NCBI GenBank assembly: GCA_016200595.1
Contig: JACQEL010000464.1
Location: 1 to 6,389, forward strand
Length of the DNA stretch: 6,389 bases
Reading direction: 5' to 3'
DNA from: Deltaproteobacteria bacterium
GTDB taxonomy: Bacteria > Desulfobacterota > Binatia > Bin18
Shown here: in pieces, positions 1 to 5,423 of the stretch
Layout of the letters: each line of letters opens with the position of its first letter
Numbering within the stretch: position 1 is the first letter of the stretch
Made by a program: the position numbers and the translations under genes
Notes under the pieces: model-generated
The model's input: only the letters and a program-made list of their open reading frames with translations
Database searches by the model: none
What the model was told of the DNA's origin: nothing

Positions 1-33
1 ACGGCTGAATGCTGATCGCGGAAAGCTCTCCTG

Positions 34-708
34 TCACAACATCGCATCCCAGCCTTTCCAATAGAGCTCTGCAGTGCAGCGCGCCTCTTTAAGAAACTCT
101 TGCCGGTCCCGCTCCGTGGTCAGCAAGTGCTCGACCAGCTTGCGGCCGGTCTGGGCGTGCTCGCGGTCAGCCTCGACGTGGCCGGAGAAAAAGCGCACCG
201 CCTCGGGTTTCATTCCGTAATGCTGCTGCAGCCCGGCCACCATCTGCTCACAAGCGTGTGAGAAGCCCCCTTCCAAAACCCCTAAAGCCCCCGAGTATTT
301 GACTTTCTGGGTCACCATGAGCCAGAAGTAGGCATTCATCGCGCGGGCTGCCAGAGAAGCGCTTGACTCCTCCAACTCCTTCCGCGGTAATCCCAACCCT
401 TTTTCCCAGAACTCAAACAACAGCGCCGCGTGTCCGCCGGTGTGAGTGTACAGACCCATAGCTTCCTCGGCAAAGTTCTCCGCCATCAGCTCCGCACCTT
501 CGGCATCTAACTTGCTCATGTTGATATAGCCGTTGGCGATGTAAGGACCGGAGTCCCGTACCGTCATCTCATAGTGCTCGATGGCAAACTGCTTGAGCTG
601 CTGTTTCGTCGCTTTGCCCTCGCGCACTAGTTGGACAAGGGGATGTTTGCCGATGTTGTACTCGTCGGCAATCCGTTCGACTCCTTGCCAGAATGTTTGC
701 TTGTCCAT
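34..708 (-). CDS. Heme-oxygenase-like diiron oxidase (HDO; TenA/PqqC-like fold)
   Basis: The 224-residue product looks like an all-helical TenA/PqqC-fold protein of the HDO group, which uses a non-heme diiron centre and O2 on small organic substrates. The sequence shows the full HDO ligand pattern: Glu82 and His89 (E-x6-H), Glu146, then His177, Asp181 and His184 (H-x3-D-x2-H, in GHVEADREH). The spacing is almost residue for residue that of Chlamydia CADD as I remember it (E81, H88, E142, H174, D178, H181). The CADD residues tied to p-aminobenzoate formation (Tyr141 and Lys152, from memory) appear to be replaced here by Leu145 and a non-lysine, so that function is not favoured. No signal peptide or membrane segment is visible, so it is probably cytoplasmic. 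The ATG at 708 is supported by AAGGA about 8 bases upstream. The stop is TGA. It is the last gene of the minus-strand series and is separated from the hydrolase by 237 bp of repeats, so it may have its own promoter. The substrate is unknown. Confidence 0.9.
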   Translation of the reverse strand: MDKQTFWQGVERIADEYNIGKHPLVQLVREGKATKQQLKQFAIEHYEMTVRDSGPYIANGYINMSKLDAEGAELMAENFAEEAMGLYTHTGGHAALLFEFWEKGLGLPRKELEESSASLAARAMNAYFWLMVTQKVKYSGALGVLEGGFSHACEQMVAGLQQHYGMKPEAVRFFSGHVEADREHAQTGRKLVEHLLTTERDRQEFLKEARCTAELYWKGWDAML

Positions 709-794
709 AGGTGATCCTTCTTTGAGTTAGGGGTTGAGTTTTCTATGAGCTCTATTTCGACATTGCTAGTGCTTAACCACTTCAAGACGCCCTC

Positions 795-902
795 GTACCC
801 AGGCTCTGCCTGGGTACGCCCTGGGTGGCAGGCTCTGCCTGCGGTTATCTTTGCAGCGGCAGAGCCGCCCAATCCTTGCGGTCCCAGGCAGAGCCTGGGA
901 CC
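795..902. repeat. Cluster of four REP-like palindromes with GGCTCTGCC/GGCAGAGCC cores
   Basis: Four short hairpins sit in the gap between the hydrolase stop and the HDO start. The first (795-817) has perfect 10-bp arms (GTACCCAGGC and GCCTGGGTAC) around a TCT loop. The second (828-842) has 6-bp arms (GCAGGC/GCCTGC) around TCT. The third (856-868) has 5-bp arms (GCGGC/GCCGC) around AGA. The fourth (880-902) has perfect 10-bp arms (GGTCCCAGGC/GCCTGGGACC) around AGA. Loops 1 and 2 read TCT and loops 3 and 4 read AGA, so the two halves face opposite ways and the whole cluster is itself an inverted repeat, as in BIME arrangements of REP sequences. No T-run follows on the minus strand, so these are not classical intrinsic terminators, though they could stabilise the 3' end of the hydrolase mRNA. 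Similar GGCAGAGCC palindromes are common in repeat-rich bacterial genomes. Confidence 0.85.
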
Positions 903-945
903 GAGAAGTCAAATGACAGACCAGTAAAAGCAATACGACGGACTA

Positions 946-1791
946 CTAATACTTACCCACTCCCTCCCTCTCGACACCTTCTTCCTGGCCAATCAGAAAA
1001 TTGTGCAGGAGGCGCTGGAAGGTCTCGCGCTTCTCTCGCATTGGCGTATGCCCAGCATCCGCAATCACAGCCAAGCGTGCATGCGGCATGGTCGCCGCCA
1101 GCACTTCACCGTGTTGCCACGAGACCACCCCGTCTTCACGCCCCCAGATGATAAGAGTATCAGTCGCGATGGCGTTCACTTTCTGTGTCAGCTTGGGGTC
1201 GGCATACTGACCGCGTACCAATCGGGCCACGATCTCGCGGCTCTTCCATTGTCTGTGGAACTCCTGTCCCTGCCGCACGTCCTCTCTCACTCCACCGAAG
1301 TCGCCACGAATCACGACCTCCCCGGTCTGGGCGAACGCCGCTCTCAGGAACGCCTCTTCGGGCATGGCCTCCAGATTCGCCGCTGGCACAACCGGCACAT
1401 CCAACACCATGGCGTCGATGAGTACGAGCTTGGCTATGCGCTGTGGATACTCCACTGACAGAGACAGCGCGACCCAACCGCCAAACGAATGGCCAACGAG
1501 ATCGACCGTGTTCACCTCAATCGCATCGAGAAATTGCCGCATGAGGTGGGCATAATCGCGGACCGAGGTCACGCTGGCAGGAATCTGGCCATCTGGCCAG
1601 CCCGGCAACTGCGGAGCGTATACCAGATTGGTAATACCCATGGCCATATGGTAGGACTCCCACCTGCCCCAACCCCCGAGACCATGAAGGTAGAGCAGCG
1701 GGCGGCCGCGACCACCTTTCAGGTAGGAAATCGTCAACTCACCAACCTTAGCGGTGTTACGGGTAAACTGGGATGCGTAGCCTGCGCCCAT
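946..1791 (-). CDS. Alpha/beta hydrolase, catalytic triad intact
   Basis: The 281-residue product is an alpha/beta-hydrolase-fold enzyme. Visible landmarks in order are strand 3 followed by the oxyanion-hole segment HGLGG (residues 36-40), the nucleophile elbow GHSFGG with Ser102, the acid Asp220 in WGRED, and His248 in DAGHTP. Between about residues 130 and 200 lies a helical cap that normally sets specificity. Length and layout fit the esterase / C-C-bond hydrolase group that includes meta-cleavage product hydrolases such as MhpC and BphD. The sequence alone does not separate these from plain esterases or lactonases. The ATG at 1791 is preceded by GAAGGAG at 1803-1797 with five bases between, a strong ribosome site that fixes the start. 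The stop is TAG. The C-terminal tail after about residue 268 is Glu/Gly-rich and probably disordered. It lies downstream of the luciferase-like gene with a 139-bp gap holding a palindrome. A role in hydrolysing an oxidised intermediate of the neighbouring monooxygenases is an inference. Confidence 0.93.
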   Translation of the reverse strand: MGAGYASQFTRNTAKVGELTISYLKGGRGRPLLYLHGLGGWGRWESYHMAMGITNLVYAPQLPGWPDGQIPASVTSVRDYAHLMRQFLDAIEVNTVDLVGHSFGGWVALSLSVEYPQRIAKLVLIDAMVLDVPVVPAANLEAMPEEAFLRAAFAQTGEVVIRGDFGGVREDVRQGQEFHRQWKSREIVARLVRGQYADPKLTQKVNAIATDTLIIWGREDGVVSWQHGEVLAATMPHARLAVIADAGHTPMREKRETFQRLLHNFLIGQEEGVEREGVGKY

Positions 1792-1796
1792 GACGG

Positions 1797-1803
1797 CTCC
1801 TTC
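1797..1803 (-). promoter_or_regulatory. Ribosome binding site of the alpha/beta hydrolase
   Basis: On the minus strand the sequence reads GAAGGAG followed by CCGTC and the ATG at 1791. This near-perfect Shine-Dalgarno site decides the start of the hydrolase. It lies only six bases from the inner end of the 1809-1841 palindrome, so folding of that palindrome could affect access to it. Confidence 0.8.
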
Positions 1804-1808
1804 GGTAT

Positions 1809-1841
1809 CCGTTCATGCTTCGACAGGCTCAGCACGAACGG
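1809..1841. repeat. REP-like palindrome, TTCGACAGGCTCAGC type
   Basis: The 11-base arms CCGTTCATGCT (1809-1819) and AGCACGAACGG (1831-1841) are complementary except at one pair, around an 11-base centre (1820-1830). On the minus strand, which is the transcribed strand here, the odd pair becomes G-U, so the RNA hairpin remains fully paired. The core containing TTCGACAGGCTCAGC is a motif I recognise as a short intergenic palindrome scattered through many unrelated bacterial genomes. It sits in the 5' leader of the hydrolase gene, so it could act as a leader hairpin or simply be a dispersed repeat. Confidence 0.8.
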
Positions 1842-1930
1842 TTGTTAAAACACCTCTGATCTGATCACCCTACCTGCGTCAAAGAGTGACTGGTAGTAAT
1901 CTTCTGCATCTTACGCCAAGCAGATTCGTA

Positions 1931-3628
1931 TCACGCAGTGACATTGAGCACATGCTTGAAACACTCCAGTTCAAAAAACGAGGCAGCGGCAGCAGGATCT
2001 GGCAGTGGCGTCCCGGCTGGTGTCGTCACCGCCAGACGAATCACATAGCGGTCTTGGGCCACCACTCGCTGCTGCACCGCCACCGCCGCGTCCGGTGCCT
2101 GCTGCTCCGGGATCTTCCTGAACTGCCGGTACTTCCCTTGGAAGATCACCTGTCGCGCGGCACCGGTCTCGTGGGCCGTCTCCAGCCGCACTTCTGCCTC
2201 ATCCGGCACCTCGCTGTCATCGCTGGTAGTCAGGCGCAGACGAATCGCACTCCCGCGATGTTCGGCCGTTGGTCCGACAAAGATGATCTGATAAGGGAAA
2301 CCGTCCGGCTCCCGCTCCGGCACGCGCATTTCCCAACCGGCGGTGACTTTTCCGTTCTCGCTCTGCACAAACTCTCTGAGCATTTCAGGGGAGTCGCGGG
2401 TAATGACGTAATTGAAATCGCGATACAGAGGAAGGTGACCGCTCGTCTCCGATTCTCTGACACGATAGGCTGGAGCGGACGCGGCAGCGCCCTGCGGCTG
2501 TGCAGGCTGATCCACGTTAAGTGGGCGCAGCTCAGGCATGACATATTTGGCAAACAACTGCTTGGACGCCATGACCTTAGTGTGGGCCAGATTGCCGACA
2601 TGGAACATTCCCATGAAGTGGCCATAGCCGGCGACCTTCATGTCGTTCTCCAGCCAGCGGGTCACATAGTCCGGATCACCGCAGACGATGAACCCATCCT
2701 CTCGCATTTGTTCAAACGGCGTGTGCGGCCCCGGAAAGTCATGCTCGATCCGTTGGCGATGTTGGAAAGAGCGGTCGGTGTTGAGGCCAGGCACCGGCGC
2801 CGGATTATTCACCGGACGGGAGAAGACGCGGAAGAAGTAGGCCACTGCTTCCTTGGCCTCTTCGATAGCTTTGGCGTTGGTCTCCGCCACGTGGAGCAAG
2901 CGCGCCCCGACAAAGTTGTCGAAACCTGGTTCCCAGCCAAAGCGCTCGTGCGCAACCTTGCGGTACAAGTCGAACGAGTCCTTGAACGCCGCGGAGGGAT
3001 AAAATACCTGGCAGCCGGTGATCCGGCGCTGGGCGGCAAACTCGATAGTCTCCAGCGAACCGGTCGGCATCCAGAAAGGCAATGGGCGCTGAATCGGCTT
3101 GGGCCAGATAGACACACCCGTCAATTGCCAGTGCTTGCCTTCATAATCGAAGAGTTCTTCATTGTGGCACTTGGTAATGATGTCATAGGCCTCGGTGAGC
3201 CGCTCGCGGCTGGTGAACGGATCGATATTGTAGGAAACGTATTCAAAGGGCACGCCACGGACCAGGCCAGCAATGAAGCGCCCGCCGGACAGACAGTCCA
3301 TCATGGCAAACTCTTCCGCGGTTTGCACGGGATGGCGCAACGGCAGAATATTGCCGATCACGCCAACCTTCATGGTCTTGGTGCGCATGATGATAGCCGT
3401 CGCCGTGATATTGCACGAGGGCTGGATATTGATGGCGGTGAAATGGTGTTCGTTGACAAAGGCGCCATCAAAACCCAGCTCCTCGCAAATGGCCCACTCA
3501 TCGAGATGCTCGTGATAGGTTTTGTTGACCGCGCGCGGATCGCAGAAGCGGTTGGTGAACCGCACCTCGGGACCAAACTCCGGCGGGACATCCGGATAGG
3601 TCAGCTCGTCAAAGGTGTAGAATTTCAT
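1931..3628 (-). CDS. Luciferase-like flavin monooxygenase with an extra C-terminal domain
   Basis: The 565-residue product has two parts. Residues 1 to about 370 form a bacterial-luciferase-like TIM barrel that would use reduced flavin and O2. It shows the EHHF motif (residues 60-63, after GFDGAFVN), the LSGGRF segment (113-118), and the late GDPDYV segment (317-322) typical of these proteins. A Pro/Ala/Gln-rich linker (about 372-388) leads to a C-terminal region (about 389-565) rich in alternating hydrophobic residues, probably a beta-rich domain, that I do not recognise. Ordinary family members are about 340-380 residues long, so this addition is unusual. The ATG at 3628 has GAGGG eight bases upstream. 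The stop is TGA. No signal peptide is visible. A repeat block separates it from the HpaB-like gene upstream. A flavin reductase partner is expected but absent from the window. The substrate is unknown; the region from about residue 210 to 310 may help define it. Confidence 0.92.
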   Translation of the reverse strand: MKFYTFDELTYPDVPPEFGPEVRFTNRFCDPRAVNKTYHEHLDEWAICEELGFDGAFVNEHHFTAINIQPSCNITATAIIMRTKTMKVGVIGNILPLRHPVQTAEEFAMMDCLSGGRFIAGLVRGVPFEYVSYNIDPFTSRERLTEAYDIITKCHNEELFDYEGKHWQLTGVSIWPKPIQRPLPFWMPTGSLETIEFAAQRRITGCQVFYPSAAFKDSFDLYRKVAHERFGWEPGFDNFVGARLLHVAETNAKAIEEAKEAVAYFFRVFSRPVNNPAPVPGLNTDRSFQHRQRIEHDFPGPHTPFEQMREDGFIVCGDPDYVTRWLENDMKVAGYGHFMGMFHVGNLAHTKVMASKQLFAKYVMPELRPLNVDQPAQPQGAAASAPAYRVRESETSGHLPLYRDFNYVITRDSPEMLREFVQSENGKVTAGWEMRVPEREPDGFPYQIIFVGPTAEHRGSAIRLRLTTSDDSEVPDEAEVRLETAHETGAARQVIFQGKYRQFRKIPEQQAPDAAVAVQQRVVAQDRYVIRLAVTTPAGTPLPDPAAAASFFELECFKHVLNVTA

Positions 3629-3717
3629 GGTAATGCCCTCGGGGTGAAGAATTGAGATGCAGAGAGAAAAACAATATGTTCATTGATACCGTTGATAAAT
3701 ACCGGGACGCCGTTTTC

Positions 3718-3739
3718 GCCCGACGCTAAAGCATCGGGC
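3718..3739. repeat. Hairpin with GCCCGACGC/GCATCGGGC arms
   Basis: Nine-base arms GCCCGACGC (3718-3726) and GCATCGGGC (3731-3739) flank the loop TAAA. The single imperfect pair becomes U-G in minus-strand RNA, so the transcript hairpin is continuous. It is one module of the composite repeat block. Confidence 0.75.
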
Positions 3740-3750
3740 TACCCTCACGA

Positions 3751-3770
3751 CGCCGGCTCACGCCGGCTCT
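3751..3770. repeat. Tandem 10-bp repeat CGCCGGCTCA / CGCCGGCTCT
   Basis: Two adjacent 10-bp units differ only in their last base. Each contains the self-complementary GCCGGC, so the two units can also pair with each other as a small hairpin. It lies inside the composite repeat block. Confidence 0.7.
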
Positions 3771-3772
3771 CA

Positions 3773-3785
3773 GCCCCTTCGGGGC
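3773..3785. repeat. Short hairpin GCCCC-TTC-GGGGC
   Basis: Five-base arms GCCCC (3773-3777) and GGGGC (3781-3785) close a TTC loop. It is another module in the composite repeat block. No T-run follows on either strand, so it is not called a terminator. Confidence 0.65.
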
Positions 3786-3797
3786 GGTTGATGGTAG

Positions 3798-3817
3798 CCG
3801 GGGGATTTATCCCCCGG
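3798..3817. repeat. Perfect hairpin CCGGGGGA-TTTA-TCCCCCGG
   Basis: Eight-base GC-rich arms (3798-3805 and 3810-3817) close the loop TTTA. The left arm can instead pair over 11 bases with 3850-3860, so this hairpin and the longer one exclude each other. In the minus-strand transcript it lies about 45 bases after the HpaB-family stop, where it could protect or end the upstream mRNA, though no U-run follows. Confidence 0.8.
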
Positions 3818-3862
3818 TGGAGGTGCGGAGTTTATCAACGGGATCATTCATCCCCCGGCTCC

Positions 3863-5422
3863 CTACCGTCGCCGCGTAAACACATTCACATCATCTGGAT
3901 TCACCATCCCCGGAATCTTCCAGCCATCAAGGTCGTATTCCGACAGACACTGGTCCACTAGGGCCTTCATTGCATCCGTGGTGCCGGTTGCCGTTGCTGC
4001 CAGCAAGGTCTGAATACGCGCATCATCGACGTTGCCTGAGTAGTTGCGCTCGTACAGTTCGTGACGACCGCCGAACTCGCTGGCCAAGGCGTCCCACAGT
4101 AACTTCATGAGCTTGATGCGTTCGACTGAAGAGTAGCCACCGATGCCGCGAATATAGCGGTCAATGTACGGGCGTAACTCAGGGGTCTTCAAGTCTACGG
4201 CGTGAGAAGGCAAGTAAATCAGGCCACTGCCGAGCGCCTGCTCGATGATCTCTTTGACGCGGCCATAAGCCACCGGTGAGAACACACGGTAGGCATCGCA
4301 ATAACTCGGGTTCGGCAGCACTGTATCGCCGACCCACGGCACCGCGCCGCGAATCATCCCGTCGGTCAATCCCCAGAAGAGATTACGCCAGGCGATGATC
4401 TCGCCGGCATGCACTTGCGCACTGCGCTGGTCTTTGGGACCAATAGCCTCGATTGCCTTGAGGAAGAGCCCGGCAAGAAAATCAAACTTCACCGCTAAGC
4501 GAATGCAACCGTGAAACATGGCGCGGGGGATAAAGCCGGACCGGGGGAAGAAGGTATTAGCTCGCTCGATGTCGCGGTAGACAAACACGTTCTCCCACGG
4601 GACCAGCACGTGGTCGAAGATGAGGATCGAATCGTTCTCATCGAACCGGCTCGACAGGGGGTAGTCAAAGGGACTGCCGACGTGCGCCGCGATCATCTCG
4701 TAAGACTGCCGGCACAGCAGCTTCAGCCCCGGCGCGTTCATCGGCACGATGAACATCACCGCAAATTCTTCTTTGCGGAGGGGTAGGCCGTAGTGCGCGA
4801 CAAAATTGTGGTGCGTGAGCGCCGAAGCGGTCGCCACCACTTTGGCCCCACTCACCACGATACCCGCATCGGTCTCTTTCTCCACGTGCACACAGACATC
4901 GGCTACTTCATCGGGCGGCCGGTCGCGATCGACCGGTGGGTGGACGATGGCGTGATTCAAATACAGCACTCGCTCCTGTGAGTCCCGGTACCAGCGCCGA
5001 GCGTTCTCTTGATAGGGTGAGTAGAAGTCAGCGTTGGCGCCCAAGGTGGCGAGAAAGGCCGCCTTGTAATCCGGGCTGCGTCACAAAAAGCCGAAACACA
5101 AGCGTTGCCAGGCAGCGATGGCCTCGCGCCCGGCAAGCAAATCCTCCGGGCCGTGTGGCGCCCGATAGAAGTGATGGGTAAAGCCGCCGTTGCCAGTGTC
5201 AGTTTCCGTGGTCAAGACGTTGCGGTGCTGGGGATCACGCAGCGCATCATAGAGACGGGCGATCGAACGAGTACTGTTACGAAAGGCGGGGTGGGTGGTG
5301 ACGTCGGGCACGCGCTCGCCGTAAATCCACACCTCACGGCCATCACGCAGGCTGTCAAGATATTCGGCGCCGGTAAAGGGCCTGAGCTGTGGCCGCGTGG
5401 CGCCGACCGCAGTAGTTGTCAT
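3863..5422 (-). pseudogene. HpaB-family (4-hydroxyphenylacetate 3-hydroxylase type) gene with an in-frame TGA
   Basis: Read through, the frame gives 519 positions, matching HpaB of E. coli at 520. The family hydroxylates phenols ortho to the hydroxyl group using FADH2 from a separate reductase. The N-terminal part (residues 1-113) carries the family start region (TGAEYLDSLRDGREVWIYGE). A TGA at 5083-5081 stands at position 114, where E. coli HpaB has Gly in GRTPDYKAAF; here the frame continues RSPDYKAAF. The residues matching the catalytic Arg and Tyr (Arg115, Tyr119) therefore follow the stop directly, and the third, His157 in LNHAIVHPP, is present. Downstream, the family blocks [36 protein letters not shown] and [14 protein letters not shown] are intact. 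No frameshift exists: one G-to-T change in GGA would explain it. The ATG at 5422 has AGGAG seven bases upstream. A restart at TTG 5044 would lack the N-terminal domain. The true substrate may be another phenol. It could be a recent nonsense pseudogene, a read-through gene, or a sequence error. Confidence 0.85.
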
Positions 5423-5423
5423 G

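Larger units (their letters stand above)
3685..3860. repeat. Composite intergenic element of nested and interlocking inverted repeats
   Basis: Perfect 11-bp arms CCGTTGATAAA (3689-3699) and TTTATCAACGG (3831-3841) enclose several hairpins. With mismatches the arms extend to 3685-3703 and 3827-3845. Overlapping this, AGCCGGGGGAT (3796-3806) is perfectly complementary to ATCCCCCGGCT (3850-3860), and also pairs with the closer copy at 3810-3817, so two folds compete. The block ends two bases before the HpaB-family stop codon. It resembles a MITE-like or BIME-like composite repeat. A three-base ATT flanks the outer arms on both sides (3682-3684, 3846-3848), which is too short to prove a target duplication. 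It fills most of the 234-bp gap before the second luciferase-like gene. Confidence 0.75.

Noticed and set aside
718..794. Possible promoter for the HDO gene with TTGAAG as -35 element on the minus strand
   Set aside because: The matching -10 position reads TGTCGA and nearby alternatives are poor, so it is not supported well enough to list.
795..902. Intrinsic terminator or CRISPR-like array
   Set aside because: The hairpins lack a following T-run on either strand, and the units are palindromes with unequal arms and no regular spacers.
1842..1930. Possible sigma70 promoter for the hydrolase with TTGACG as -35 element on the minus strand
   Set aside because: TTGACG is present, but no acceptable -10 hexamer lies 16-18 bases downstream; only weak matches were seen.
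1886..3655. A 589-codon open frame on the plus strand opposite the second luciferase-like gene
   Set aside because: It overlaps almost entirely a gene with clear family motifs. Its translation is rich in His, Arg and Leu with no recognisable motifs, as expected from an antisense shadow in GC-biased sequence.
3863..5044. A separate 393-residue HpaB-like gene starting at TTG 5044
   Set aside because: The conserved sequence continues upstream in the same frame through [12 protein letters not shown] to the TGA and beyond, and no clear ribosome site favours the TTG, so it is the rear part of one interrupted gene.
5081..5083. TGA as a glycine codon (the code of SR1/Gracilibacteria)
   Set aside because: TGA is the natural terminator of the HDO gene (34-36) and the second luciferase-like gene (1931-1933). 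Glycine is otherwise coded by GGN throughout, and the base composition does not suit those AT-rich lineages.
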